A DNA stretch of 64,000 nucleotides from assembly GCF_001294575.1 (NCBI RefSeq), contig NZ_CP012676.1, positions 4,854,001 to 4,918,000 of the forward strand, read 5' to 3'. Below are positions 41,256 to 49,655 of the stretch, one piece after another. Numbering within the stretch: position 1 is the stretch's first letter; each line of letters begins with the position of its first letter. Below the pieces are notes generated by a model. That model was given only the letters and a program-made list of their open reading frames with translations, was not told the origin of the DNA and made no database searches. Made by a program: the position numbers and the translations under genes. Origin of the DNA: Pseudomonas versuta. Lineage in GTDB: Bacteria > Pseudomonadota > Gammaproteobacteria > Pseudomonadales > Pseudomonadaceae.

Positions 41256-42203
41256 TTACTTCGCTAGGCTGGCCTTTACGGCCTCAAGGCCCGGCTTGCC
41301 ATCAATCGTGGTCACCCCCGTCAGCCAGGTGTCGAGCACCTGCGGGTTCTGTTTGAGCCAGGCTTTGGCCGCCACGTCCGGTTTGATCTTGTCATCAAGC
41401 ACTTTGCCCATCAGGGTGCTTTCCATGTCCAGGGTGAACACCAGGTTCTTCAGCAACTGGCCGACGTTCGGGCACTCCTCGGTGTAGCCCTTGCGGGTGT
41501 TGGTGTAGATAGTCGCCTGACCATAATTGGGGCCAAAAAAATCATCGCCACCGGTGAGGTACTTCATCTTGAAACGGGTGTTCATCGGGTGCGGTTCCCA
41601 ACCCAGAAACACCACGTCGGTGCCACGGCGCTGGGCGCGATCGACTTGTGACAGCATCCCGGCTTCGCTCGACTCCACAACCTTGAAGCCCGCGTCCTTA
41701 AGGCCGAAGGCGTTCTTGTCGATCATGGTCTGGATCATGCGGTTGCCATCGTTGCCCGGTTCGATGCCGTAGATTTTGCCGTCCAGTTCCTTCTTGAATT
41801 TAGGCAGGTCGGAGAAGTCTTTGAGGCCCTTGTCATACAGCGCCTGGGGGACGGCGAGGGTGTATTTGGCATTCTCCAGATTGGCCCGCACGGTCTCGAC
41901 GGTTCCGGCATCGCGGTAAGCCTTGATGTCGTTTTCCATGGTCGGCATCCAGTTGCCCAGAAACACGTCCATGTTCTTGCCATCGGCCAGCGACTTGTAG
42001 GTGACGGGCACTGAAATCATGGTGGTTTTGGTCTTGTAGCCGAGGGCCTTGAGCACCTCGCTGGTGACGGCGGTGGTGACGGTGATGTCGGTCCAGCCGA
42101 CATCCGAGAAGTTAACGGTGCTGCATTGCGCCGGCTCTGCAGCCTGGACGATCACGGGCAGACTCAACAGTGCAGCCAGCAACAGCGACGGGGAATGTTT
42201 CAT
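41256..42203 (-). CDS. cbcX: Choline-binding periplasmic protein
   Basis: 315 residues from the ATG at 42203 (AGGAGT upstream). A Sec signal peptide ends near VIVQAAEP. The mature protein is an OpuAC-type substrate-binding protein (VNFSDVGWTDITVTTA, VFLGNWMPTMENDIK, VVFLGWEPHPMN) whose Trp residues would form the quaternary-ammonium cage. First gene of cbcXWV. Confidence 0.94.
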   Translation of the reverse strand: MKHSPSLLLAALLSLPVIVQAAEPAQCSTVNFSDVGWTDITVTTAVTSEVLKALGYKTKTTMISVPVTYKSLADGKNMDVFLGNWMPTMENDIKAYRDAGTVETVRANLENAKYTLAVPQALYDKGLKDFSDLPKFKKELDGKIYGIEPGNDGNRMIQTMIDKNAFGLKDAGFKVVESSEAGMLSQVDRAQRRGTDVVFLGWEPHPMNTRFKMKYLTGGDDFFGPNYGQATIYTNTRKGYTEECPNVGQLLKNLVFTLDMESTLMGKVLDDKIKPDVAAKAWLKQNPQVLDTWLTGVTTIDGKPGLEAVKASLAK

Positions 42204-42360
42204 GGAACGACTCCTGGGTGTCTGGGTGGCGGTTTTTCGAATCGAAAAGCCGCACGTATCAGTTGCGGTTGGGCGATGCCCGGCAGACGTTTGGCGGCGC
42301 ATCTGGCAATCGAGTCGAGACTGATCATGTAACAGTGAAATTCAAACGCCTACAGGGTGC

Positions 42361-42423
42361 GTCGCATCCAGTACAGGGAGGGTCGTATCTGGTACTTGGG
42401 AGGTCGTATATGGAAAATTCCGC
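42361..42423 (+). promoter_or_regulatory. Three 21-bp-spaced direct repeats between cbcX and sdaB (candidate GbdR site)
   Basis: GTCGCATCCAGTAC at 42361, GTCGTATCTGGTAC at 42382 and GTCGTATATGG at 42403 are exactly 21 bp apart, two helical turns, the spacing used by AraC-family activators. They lie 158-220 bp before cbcX and 141-203 bp before sdaB. GbdR is the obvious candidate because both neighbours belong to its pathway. Confidence 0.6.
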
Positions 42424-42470
42424 TGTCAAAACCGGCTTTTCCGGCCCTCTGCACCCTATAAAACGGCGAG

Positions 42471-42504
42471 GGCGCTGGCAGGCAAAGCCGGGTCGTAGCT
42501 GGAC
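42471..42504 (+). promoter_or_regulatory. Second candidate AraC-type site, proximal to sdaB
   Basis: GTCGTAGCTGGAC at 42492 repeats the distal half-site, with a degenerate partner GGCGCTGGCAGGC 21 bp before it. The distance to the sdaB start is 60-93 bp, suitable for activation of sdaB. The 360-bp cbcX-sdaB gap holds no gene. Confidence 0.4.
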
Positions 42505-42563
42505 GTTTTAGCGGATTGAAAACCGCCCATAGTGCGGGCATTCACCCCCGAGGCTTTGTGCTC

Positions 42564-43940
42564 ATGGCTATCAGCGTGTTTGACCTGTTCAAGATCGGCA
42601 TTGGCCCCTCCAGCTCCCACACGGTCGGGCCCATGCGGGCCGCGGCGCTGTTTGTGCAGGGTTTGCGCGAACGCGACCAGCTACAACAGGTACGCCGTAT
42701 TGAAGTGCAGCTTTATGGCTCGCTGTCCGCCACGGGCATCGGCCATGGCAGCGACAATGCCGTGCTCATGGGCTTGATGGGTGAATGGCCGGACGCCATC
42801 GACCCGGCACAGATTGGCCCGCGCATCGCGCAACTGCGTGAAAGTCGGACACTGCTGCTGGACGGGTATTTGCCCATCCCGTTCGAGTGGGCTCAAGACA
42901 TGCGCCTGATCGACGAAAACCTGCCATTTCATCCCAATGCCATGACCCTGATAGCCGCCACCGAGCATGGCGAACTGTTCCGCGACAGCTATTACTCGGT
43001 GGGCGGCGGCTTTGTGGTGGACGCAGCACAAGCGGCCAGCGGCCTACTGGACATGGACCGGACCCTGTTGCCGTATGACTTTTCCAGCGCCGCCGAGCTG
43101 CTCGAACTGTGCGCCACACATCACCTGAGCGTGGCCACCCTGATGATGGCCAATGAACGTACTTGGCGCAGTGAGGATGAAATCCGCTGTGGCCTGATCA
43201 AGCTCTGGCGGGCCATGCAGGATTGCGTGGAGCAAGGTCTGAAACACGAGGGCATCCTGCCCGGCGGTTTGCATGTCCGTCGCCGCGCTGCCCGCTTGCA
43301 CCGTAGCTTGCAGGAGCTGGGTAAACCCAACGTCATTGGCTCGACGCTCAGTGCCATGGAGTGGGTCAACCTGTTTGCACTGGCGGTCAACGAAGAAAAC
43401 GCTGCTGGCGGGCGCATGGTCACGGCCCCCACCAACGGCGCGGCGGGCATCATCCCCGCGGTGCTGCATTACTTCATGAAGTTCAGCGACGAAGTCAGTG
43501 AAGCCCATGTGGTTGACTATTTATTAAGCGCGGCGGCGATCGGCATTCTGTGCAAAAAGAACGCCTCGATTTCCGGGGCCGAAGTGGGGTGCCAGGGCGA
43601 GGTCGGTTCGGCCTGTGCCATGGCCGCCGCCGGGCTGGCGCAAATCCTCGGCGCTACGCCGGAGCAGTTGTGCAACGCCGCCGAGATTGGTCTGGAACAC
43701 AACCTGGGCCTGACCTGCGACCCGGTGGGCGGGCTGGTGCAAGTGCCGTGTATCGAGCGCAACGCCATAGCTGCGGTCAAAGCCATCAACGCGGCACAAA
43801 TGGCCTTGCGCGGTGATGGCCAGCACTTTATTTCGCTGGACCGGGTGATCCGCACCATGCGCGACACGGGCGCCGACATGCATGACAAATACAAAGAAAC
43901 CTCACGGGGCGGTCTGGCCGTCAGCGCAGTGGAGTGCTGA
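42564..43940 (+). CDS. sdaB: L-serine ammonia-lyase, iron-sulfur type
   Basis: 458 residues from the ATG at 42564. SVFDLFKIGIGPSSSHTVGPM is the conserved N-terminus; the C-terminal half carries the iron-sulfur cysteines (in LCKKNASISG, EVGCQGEVGSACAMA and LTCDPVGG). It converts L-serine to pyruvate and ammonia. Next to gbdR it completes use of choline carbon, since glycine betaine is degraded through glycine to serine. No plausible ribosome site favours the ATG at 42516. Confidence 0.94.
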   Translation: MAISVFDLFKIGIGPSSSHTVGPMRAAALFVQGLRERDQLQQVRRIEVQLYGSLSATGIGHGSDNAVLMGLMGEWPDAIDPAQIGPRIAQLRESRTLLLDGYLPIPFEWAQDMRLIDENLPFHPNAMTLIAATEHGELFRDSYYSVGGGFVVDAAQAASGLLDMDRTLLPYDFSSAAELLELCATHHLSVATLMMANERTWRSEDEIRCGLIKLWRAMQDCVEQGLKHEGILPGGLHVRRRAARLHRSLQELGKPNVIGSTLSAMEWVNLFALAVNEENAAGGRMVTAPTNGAAGIIPAVLHYFMKFSDEVSEAHVVDYLLSAAAIGILCKKNASISGAEVGCQGEVGSACAMAAAGLAQILGATPEQLCNAAEIGLEHNLGLTCDPVGGLVQVPCIERNAIAAVKAINAAQMALRGDGQHFISLDRVIRTMRDTGADMHDKYKETSRGGLAVSAVEC

Positions 43941-43966
43941 GCGCCGGATGACTGGGTCACCCCCTC

Positions 43967-44008
43967 CTGTAGGAGCGAGATTGCTCGCGAGCAAGCTCGC
44001 TCCTACAG
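43967..44008. repeat. Compact REP palindrome (TGTAGGAGCGAG type)
   Basis: A 42-bp nearly continuous palindrome, CTGTAGGAGCGAG to CTCGCTCCTACAG, 27 bp after sdaB; it may also end the sdaB transcript. Confidence 0.88.
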
Positions 44009-44078
44009 GGTTTGTAGTCAGGTTTTCCGCGCGCTGTTTAGGCGCATACCGACCTCTTTTAGCGCATTCGTGCGCTTG

Positions 44079-44093
44079 GTGACATTCCGTCAC
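44079..44093. promoter_or_regulatory. Palindrome upstream of the gbdR sigma-54 promoter
   Basis: GTGAC-ATTCC-GTCAC, about 165 bp upstream of the sigma-54 -24 element. Enhancer-binding proteins such as NtrC or CbrB act from such distances, but the sequence does not match an NtrC box that I can recognise. Confidence 0.3.
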
Positions 44094-44256
44094 ATCTCTG
44101 TTTCTAGCGTCTCCCTCAAGTGCTACCAATGTGCTCAAAAGCGCCGGGCAATCTGCGCCGGTTGCTTTTAAACATGGCTTGTCCGGTATTTCATCACGAC
44201 CCGTCCAGACACATTGCGACGTCGTTTTCAGGCTTTGTTGAATGCTCATTCAAGTT

Positions 44257-44273
44257 TAGGCATGGCATTTGCG
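44257..44273 (+). promoter_or_regulatory. Sigma-54 promoter of gbdR
   Basis: TAGGCATG-GCAT-TTGCG matches the consensus TGGCACG-N4-TTGCA with the essential GG (44259-44260) and GC (44271-44272) exactly ten bases apart. Transcription would start near 44284, giving a 5' leader of about 77 bases before gbdR. Nitrogen- or carbon-status control through NtrC/CbrB would follow. Confidence 0.65.
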
Positions 44274-44360
44274 TTGTGATTGCAAAGCCCCGTCAAACGA
44301 GGGCAATAACAAGAGCCTGTGCCTGGGGCCATCACCCGCTTTGTGTGAGGAGATACCGCG

Positions 44361-45464
44361 ATGACGTCGTTCAACTCCGGGGTTCAACCCCAGAACCGTA
44401 CGCCTCAATCCATCGGCTTTCTGCTGCTGGACAATTTCACGCTCATTTCCCTGGCTTCCGCGATAGAACCCTTGCGCATGGCCAATCAGCTGTCCGGGCG
44501 CGAACTGTATCGCTGGAGCACCCTCACCGCAGATGGCAGTCAGGTATGGGCCAGCGACGGTCTGCAAGTAACCCCCGATGCAAGTATGTACAAGGCCCCG
44601 GCGCTGGACATGGTGATTGTTTGCGGCGGCATCGGTATTCAGCGCACGGTGACCCGCGAGCACGTTTCATGGCTGCAAAGCCAGGCGCGCCAGTCGCGCC
44701 GTCTGGGCGCGGTGTGCACCGGCAGCTGGGCCCTGGCCTATGCGGGTCTGCTCGACGGCTTTGATTGCAGCGTGCACTGGGAATGTCTGGCCTCCATGCA
44801 GGAGGCCTTTCCACGAGTCGCCATGAGCACTCGCCTGTTTACCCTGGACCGCAGCCGTTTCACCAGTTCGGGCGGCACCGCGCCGCTGGACATGATGCTG
44901 CACCTGATCAGTCGCGATCATGGCCGCGAACTGTCGGCGGCCATTTCCGAAATGTTTGTGTATGAACGCATTCGCAACGAACAGGACCATCAGCGGGTGC
45001 CGCTCAAGCACATGCTTGGCACCAACCAGCCCAAGCTGCAGGAAATCGTGGCGTTGATGGAAGCCAACCTCGAAGAGCCCATCGACCTCGATGAACTGGC
45101 GGTGTACGTCACAGTATCGCGACGTCAGCTGGAGCGTTTGTTTCAGAAGTATTTGCACTGCTCGCCATCGCGTTACTACCTCAAGCTGAGGCTGGTGCGG
45201 GCGCGCCAGTTACTCAAGCAGACACCGATGTCGATCATTGAAGTCGCGGCGGTATGCGGCTTTGTTTCTACTCCGCATTTCTCTAAGTGTTACCGCGAGT
45301 ATTTCGGTATTCCGCCCCGCGACGAACGTGTGGGTTCCAATACTGCCCAGCAGACAACCCTGGTGCCGATTCCGCAGTCATTGCTGATGACACCGCTGGC
45401 TGGCCCCATGTCAGCCCTGAATCAGGCCCGTCACGAATCAACCTTTGCCAGCGTAAGGCTGTAG
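44361..45464 (+). CDS. gbdR: GbdR, AraC-family activator of glycine betaine catabolism
   Basis: 367 residues. Residues ~15-190 are a DJ-1/PfpI-like ligand domain (IGFLLLDNFTLISLASAIEPLRMAN); residues ~225-325 are two AraC helix-turn-helix units (DLDELAVYVTVSRRQLERLF and SIIEVAAVCGFVSTPHFSKCYREYF). GbdR responds to glycine betaine and dimethylglycine and activates gbcAB, dgcAB and related genes. GAGGAG lies 11 bases upstream of the start. Its location between sdaB and the carnitine genes is the conserved Pseudomonas order. Confidence 0.94.
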   Translation: MTSFNSGVQPQNRTPQSIGFLLLDNFTLISLASAIEPLRMANQLSGRELYRWSTLTADGSQVWASDGLQVTPDASMYKAPALDMVIVCGGIGIQRTVTREHVSWLQSQARQSRRLGAVCTGSWALAYAGLLDGFDCSVHWECLASMQEAFPRVAMSTRLFTLDRSRFTSSGGTAPLDMMLHLISRDHGRELSAAISEMFVYERIRNEQDHQRVPLKHMLGTNQPKLQEIVALMEANLEEPIDLDELAVYVTVSRRQLERLFQKYLHCSPSRYYLKLRLVRARQLLKQTPMSIIEVAAVCGFVSTPHFSKCYREYFGIPPRDERVGSNTAQQTTLVPIPQSLLMTPLAGPMSALNQARHESTFASVRL

Positions 45465-45480
45465 CGCCGCAGAGCCATCC

Positions 45481-45543
45481 GCAGGAGCGAGCTTGCTCGC
45501 GAGCTCTTCGCAAAAAAGCTCGCGAGCAAGCTCGCTCCTACAG
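45481..45543. repeat. REPIN (GCAGGAGCGAGC type)
   Basis: Inverted GGAGCGAGCTTGCTCGCGAG arms 17 bp after gbdR, between gbdR and the converging small gene. Confidence 0.9.
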
Positions 45544-45557
45544 AGGTGGGTTCAGGT

Positions 45558-45815
45558 TCAGGCCGTCTGGTTTTGCTTGAATTGCGCCAGCCCCGGCAGC
45601 AGTTGTTGATCTATGGCCTGGCGCACCGCTGGCAAAATGGTCGCGCTGCCGGTGTAGAGTTTTTCTACCAGGCCCTTGAGTGCGCGCGCGTTGGTTTCAT
45701 TCAGCCCGCAAACCACGGTCGTGCAGGCTTGCTCGGCGCTGCCCGACACTTCAAACCCCAATGAGCGCAGTTGGCCCAGCAGGTCCTGCTCATCAATCAA
45801 GTCCGCATGCATCAT
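45558..45815 (-). CDS. Small hypothetical protein between gbdR and cdhB
   Basis: 85 residues, no signal peptide or membrane segment, AAGGATA ribosome site upstream. FEVSGSAEQACTTVVCGLNETNARALKGLVEKLYTG has two cysteines five residues apart and a helical tail. A similar-size gene occupies this place next to gbdR in other Pseudomonas as far as I recall. Function unknown. Confidence 0.65.
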   Translation of the reverse strand: MMHADLIDEQDLLGQLRSLGFEVSGSAEQACTTVVCGLNETNARALKGLVEKLYTGSATILPAVRQAIDQQLLPGLAQFKQNQTA

Positions 45816-46044
45816 GTTTTTATCCTTTTACAGAGGCGCGATCGAACTCGATTCTGGTACGGCCCGGGCCAGGGGGCAAGGGCGGTTTGACGATTTGTCC
45901 GGGACGCCTAAGCGCAGGTCGTTTTCGGCTAAGTCCCGGCGCAAAGGGTTGTGCACACTGACTTTCGCGGCACCGTCGATGGTTTGGTCACCCTCTGGGC
46001 ATCACACAAGGTTAGCCCCGAACCTGTCACGGCAGGTCCGGGGC
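45816..46044 (+). ncRNA. Possible small RNA ending at an intrinsic terminator
   Basis: A gene-free stretch that ends with a strong plus-strand terminator although no plus-strand gene precedes it after gbdR. It contains a further dyad (CCGGGAC at ~45899 and GTCCCGG at ~45942). I found no convincing sigma-70 promoter, so the 5' end is undefined and the call is tentative; gbdR read-through is the alternative. Confidence 0.25.
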
Positions 46045-46050
46045 TTTTTT
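46015..46050 (+). terminator. Intrinsic terminator, plus strand, abutting the cdhB stop
   Basis: GCCCCG-AA-CCTG, loop TCACGG, CAGG-TC-CGGGGC, then T6. The stem has 11 pairs with one mismatch. The T-run is only on the plus-strand side, so it does not look like the terminator of the minus-strand cdh genes. Confidence 0.8.
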
Positions 46051-46532
46051 CATGCCTTCGCGGTATTGGGCAGGCCGATCACCCGGCCCGCATAGGCCGG
46101 CTTTGGCAGATCACCCTGCTGGGTTTCTATTGCTTGCAACAACGCCAGCGTGTGTTCGCTGAACGGCGCAGAGTGCGGCCCTGAAAGGTCGACATGCAGC
46201 AGCATTTGCTCATTGCCGGCCAGGGTTTGCACTTCGCCGGTCAGGTGCAGGCTGTGATAAAGATGCAGGCGCTTTTTATCAAAGCCGATGAGCTGGGTAC
46301 GCACTTCGACCTGGGCGCCGAGCTTCACTTCGTGCAGATAGTTCAAGTGCACTTCCAGGGTGAACAGCGAGTGGCCGCCGGCCTCGCGGTTCTGGCTGTC
46401 GAGCCCCAGCCGGTCCATCAGGGCATCGGTGGCATAGCTGAAAATCAGCAGGTAAAACGCGTCCCGCAAATGGCCGTTGTAATCGACCCACTCTTCAAGG
46501 ACGGGGGTGCTGTAGGTCGTGAGGATGGGCAT
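46050..46532 (-). CDS. cdhB: Betainyl-CoA thioesterase
   Basis: 160 residues of the hot-dog/4HBT thioesterase type (EEWVDYNGHLRDAFYLLIFSYATDALMD, with the usual NGH segment). It follows cdhA by 12 bp. In carnitine degradation it hydrolyses betainyl-CoA to glycine betaine and CoA. Assignment rests on the fold and operon position. Confidence 0.88.
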   Translation of the reverse strand: MPILTTYSTPVLEEWVDYNGHLRDAFYLLIFSYATDALMDRLGLDSQNREAGGHSLFTLEVHLNYLHEVKLGAQVEVRTQLIGFDKKRLHLYHSLHLTGEVQTLAGNEQMLLHVDLSGPHSAPFSEHTLALLQAIETQQGDLPKPAYAGRVIGLPNTAKA

Positions 46533-46544
46533 GCAGTACCTCGA

Positions 46545-47510
46545 TCAATCGTTGATGGCAATGCCATGTTTGAGTTTGGTCGCCTTCACCGCTTCCATCA
46601 CCGCCAGCAGGCAGTCATCACGATAGCTTTCCAGCGCGCCAATGCTGTGGCTGCCCAGTTGTTCTGTGGTGCCCTCAACCACGTCGTCGATCAGTTTTTC
46701 GCTGAGTGGCGGAGCAGTCAGGTAGGTCCACGGCAGTTTCAGGGCCGGGCCGAACTGGTTCATGAAGTGGCGCATGCCCGCATCGCCACCGGCCAGGGTA
46801 TAGGTGAGGAACGTGCCCATGAACGACCAGCGCAAACCGGCGCCAAAGCGGATTGCATCGTCGATTTCACCGGTGGTTGCCACCCCGTCATTGACCAGGT
46901 GCAGCGCCTCGCGCCACAGGGCTTCGAGCAAGCGATCGGCGATAAAGCCCGGCACTTCCTTGCGCACATGCAAGGGCCGCATGCCCAGGGATTGATAGAC
47001 CTCGATCGCTGCCGCAATGGCTTGGGGCGCGGTTTTTTGTCCGCCCACCACTTCCACCAGCGGCAGCAAGTACACCGGGTTGAACGGGTGGCCGACGATG
47101 CAGCGTTGAGGATGGGTGGAGGTCTCGTAGAACTCGCTGGGCAGCAGCCCCGAAGTGCTGGAGCCGATCAATGCATCGGGTTTGGCGGCGGCGCTGATTT
47201 TGCTGTGCAGCTCGAGTTTGAGATCAAGCCGCTCGGGTGCGCTTTCCTGGATGAAATCGGCGTCGCGTACACATTCTTCGATGGTGCTGACAAAGCGCAG
47301 GCGGTCCTGGGACGCGCCTTTGGCGAGGCCGCTTTTTTCCAGCGCGGGCCAGGCCTTGGCCACGCGTTTGCGCAGGGCAGTTTCGGCACCGGGAGCAGGG
47401 TCCCAGGCCACCACGTCCAGGCCGTGGGCCAGTGCGCGGGCGACCCAGCCGCTGCCAATGACACCGCTGCCCAGGGCCGCGAAGGTTTTGATGTTAGTGA
47501 TAAAGGTCAT
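46545..47510 (-). CDS. cdhA: L-carnitine dehydrogenase
   Basis: 321 residues. [27 protein letters not shown] is the NAD-binding fold of the 3-hydroxyacyl-CoA dehydrogenase family, and [22 protein letters not shown] segment ([15 protein letters not shown]) is typical of carnitine dehydrogenases. It oxidises L-carnitine to 3-dehydrocarnitine with NAD+. Confidence 0.93.
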   Translation of the reverse strand: MTFITNIKTFAALGSGVIGSGWVARALAHGLDVVAWDPAPGAETALRKRVAKAWPALEKSGLAKGASQDRLRFVSTIEECVRDADFIQESAPERLDLKLELHSKISAAAKPDALIGSSTSGLLPSEFYETSTHPQRCIVGHPFNPVYLLPLVEVVGGQKTAPQAIAAAIEVYQSLGMRPLHVRKEVPGFIADRLLEALWREALHLVNDGVATTGEIDDAIRFGAGLRWSFMGTFLTYTLAGGDAGMRHFMNQFGPALKLPWTYLTAPPLSEKLIDDVVEGTTEQLGSHSIGALESYRDDCLLAVMEAVKATKLKHGIAIND

Positions 47511-47542
47511 GGGTAATTCCTGATCAAAATTCGGTCTTAAAC

Positions 47543-47573
47543 CTGTAGGAGCAGCCGGTCGACGCTCCTACAG
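47543..47573. repeat. Short REP unit (TGTAGGAGC type)
   Basis: CTGTAGGAGC and GCTCCTACAG around GCCGGTCGAC, in the cdhC-cdhA gap; it could modulate expression within the operon. Confidence 0.75.
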
Positions 47574-47602
47574 GGGGGGACATGTGGGCAGGGGAGGCGG
47601 TG

Positions 47603-48490
47603 TTAGTGGCGCTGGCTCAAGCCCATCTTGACCCGGCCCTCAGCCGGGGTCAGAACCCGGGCGCCAAGGCGGCTTAGGATTTCTGTGGCGCGTTCTACCA
47701 ACTGCCCGTTGGTCGCCAGTACCCCGCGATCCAGCCACAGGTTGTCCTCCAGCCCGACCCGGACGTTGCCGCCGAGCAAGACCGCCTGGGCCGCCATCGG
47801 CATTTGCATGCGACCAATGCCGAACCCGGCCCACACCGCATTGGCGGGCAGGTTGTCGACCATGGCTTTCATGCTGGTGGTGTCTGCCGGCGCGCCCCAC
47901 GGGATGCCCAGGCACAGCTGGAACAGCGGGTCGTCGAGCAGGCCTTCCTTGATCATTTGTTTGGCGAACCACAGATGGCCGGTGTCGAAAATTTCCAGCT
48001 CGGCTTTAACCCCCAGCTCCTGAATGCGCTTGGCGCCCGCCCGCAGCTGGGCCGGGGTCGACACATAAATCGTGTCGCCGTCACCGAAGTTCAGGGTGCC
48101 GCAATCCAGGGTGCAAATTTCCGGCAACAACGCTTCGACGTGAGCCAGACGGGTCAGCGGCCCGACCAGGTCGGTATTGGGGCCGAACTCCATAGGGTTT
48201 TCGCCGGGGCCTATGTGCAAGTCGCCGCCCATGCCGGCAGTGAGGTTGACGATGATGTCGATGTCGGCCTCGCGGATGCGCTCCATCAATTCGCGGTACA
48301 GCGCCACATCGCGGCTGAACTGACCGGTTTTTGGGTCGCGAACATGGCAATGGACCACCGTGGCTCCGGCCCTGGCCGCTTCCACGGCGGCGTCGGCAAT
48401 TTGCTTGGGCGTAATAGGTACCAGGTGGCTGCGGCCGCTGGTGTCGCCGGCACCGGTGAGTGCGCAAGTGATGATGACGTCGTGGTTCAT
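47603..48490 (-). CDS. cdhC: Dehydrocarnitine cleavage enzyme (BKACE family)
   Basis: 295 residues. [12 protein letters not shown] contributes zinc-binding histidines and the fold matches beta-keto acid cleavage enzymes. With acetyl-CoA it converts 3-dehydrocarnitine to acetoacetate and betainyl-CoA. It lies between caiX and cdhA on the same strand. Confidence 0.93.
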   Translation of the reverse strand: MNHDVIITCALTGAGDTSGRSHLVPITPKQIADAAVEAARAGATVVHCHVRDPKTGQFSRDVALYRELMERIREADIDIIVNLTAGMGGDLHIGPGENPMEFGPNTDLVGPLTRLAHVEALLPEICTLDCGTLNFGDGDTIYVSTPAQLRAGAKRIQELGVKAELEIFDTGHLWFAKQMIKEGLLDDPLFQLCLGIPWGAPADTTSMKAMVDNLPANAVWAGFGIGRMQMPMAAQAVLLGGNVRVGLEDNLWLDRGVLATNGQLVERATEILSRLGARVLTPAEGRVKMGLSQRH

Positions 48491-48563
48491 GGGTGATTCC
48501 TTAGGGCGTAGAGCGCCACGCCGCTGCCGTTGCAGGCGGCGGCCGGAGGGGCTCGGTGTTGAA

Positions 48564-49490
48564 TTATTTAGCGCTGAGTTTCAGGTTCCCGGCAGCGGGT
48601 TTGCCATCCACTGTGGTGACGCCTTCGAGCCAGCGCTGTTGGTCTTGCGGGTGATCCTTGAGCCACTGCCGGGCCGATACCCGGGCGTCCTTGTGGTCCA
48701 GCAACGGCTGCATCATGCGGCTCTCGTCATCGGCGCTGAAGGTCAGGTTGCTCAGCAAGCGGCTGACGTTCGGGCAACGGCTGGCGTAGTCCGGCGTGGT
48801 GACGGTCCATACCGTGGCCAGGCCTTCATTCGGGCCCAGCGCATCTTCGCTGCCGGTCAGGTAGGTCATGTTCTGGTTAATGTTCATCGGGTGCGGGGTC
48901 CAGCCAAAGAACACGATCGGCTCGTTGCGGTTGACCGCGCGGGTCACGGCCGAGAGCATTCCGGCCTCGCTGGATTCCACCAGCTGGAACTTGCCCAGGC
49001 CAAAGCGGTTCTGATCGATCATCGCCTTGATCTGGGTATTGGCACCGGAACCCGGTTCAATCCCGTAGATTTTGCCGCCCAGTTCTTTCTCGAATCTGGC
49101 GATGTCAGCAAAGCTTTTAAGCCCTTTGTCACTCATATAGGTCGGCACGGCGAGCATCGCCTTGGCATCGTCAAGGCTGGGCCTGGCCAGCACCTTCACC
49201 TGTTTGGCATCGACAAAGGGGGTGATGCTCTGGTTCATGATCGGGTTCCAGTAGCCCAGAAACATGTCCAGCCGGTTATCACGCATCCCGGCGAAGATGA
49301 TTTGCTGGGAAGCGCTGGTCTGTCTGGTTTTATAGCCGAGACCGTCGAGCAGGGTTTGCGCCATGGCGCTGGTGGCGATCACATCGGTCCAGTTGACCAC
49401 GCCCATGCGCACGTTCTTGCACGATGGATCCTCGCCAGCCAATACGTAGGGGCTGAGTACTAACAAGCAACAGCTGATCAGTCGTTTCAT
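48564..49490 (-). CDS. caiX: Carnitine-binding periplasmic protein
   Basis: 308 residues. Signal peptide to about LAGED, then an OpuAC-type binding domain closely similar to CbcX ([39 protein letters not shown]). No transporter core is encoded beside it, consistent with CaiX delivering carnitine to CbcWV. First gene of caiX-cdhC-cdhA-cdhB. Confidence 0.93.
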   Translation of the reverse strand: MKRLISCCLLVLSPYVLAGEDPSCKNVRMGVVNWTDVIATSAMAQTLLDGLGYKTRQTSASQQIIFAGMRDNRLDMFLGYWNPIMNQSITPFVDAKQVKVLARPSLDDAKAMLAVPTYMSDKGLKSFADIARFEKELGGKIYGIEPGSGANTQIKAMIDQNRFGLGKFQLVESSEAGMLSAVTRAVNRNEPIVFFGWTPHPMNINQNMTYLTGSEDALGPNEGLATVWTVTTPDYASRCPNVSRLLSNLTFSADDESRMMQPLLDHKDARVSARQWLKDHPQDQQRWLEGVTTVDGKPAAGNLKLSAK

Positions 49491-49577
49491 GGAGCGGGCC
49501 TCGGCAGGTAGCTATTAGAGAACCGGTGTCTTTGTGCACCGTGACGCCAAGTTACGCAGGTCGGGCAGGGCTTAACC

Positions 49578-49619
49578 GCACTGGAGCGACGGGCTTTTGC
49601 ACTGCAGCGACCTGAGTGT
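49578..49619 (-). promoter_or_regulatory. Two 21-bp-spaced direct repeats, candidate CdhR site
   Basis: GCACTGGAGCGAC at 49578 and GCACTGCAGCGAC at 49599 differ by one base and are exactly 21 bp apart, 88-129 bp before caiX. Read on the minus strand the half-site is GTCGCTSCAGTGC, resembling the GTCGCATCCAGTAC repeats near cbcX, as expected for the paralogous regulators CdhR and GbdR. Confidence 0.65.
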
Positions 49620-49655
49620 GTTTCAATCTTTCGAACTGTCTGCACGAGTGCCTCC

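Noticed and set aside
44079..44093. GTGAC-N5-GTCAC as a Vfr/CRP site upstream of gbdR
   Set aside because: The half-site spacing is one base longer than the TGTGA-N6-TCACA arrangement, so it is kept only as an unnamed palindrome.
45676..46095. 139-codon plus-strand frame over the small gene and gap after gbdR
   Set aside because: No ribosome site, runs through the terminator into cdhB, and has no family-like composition.
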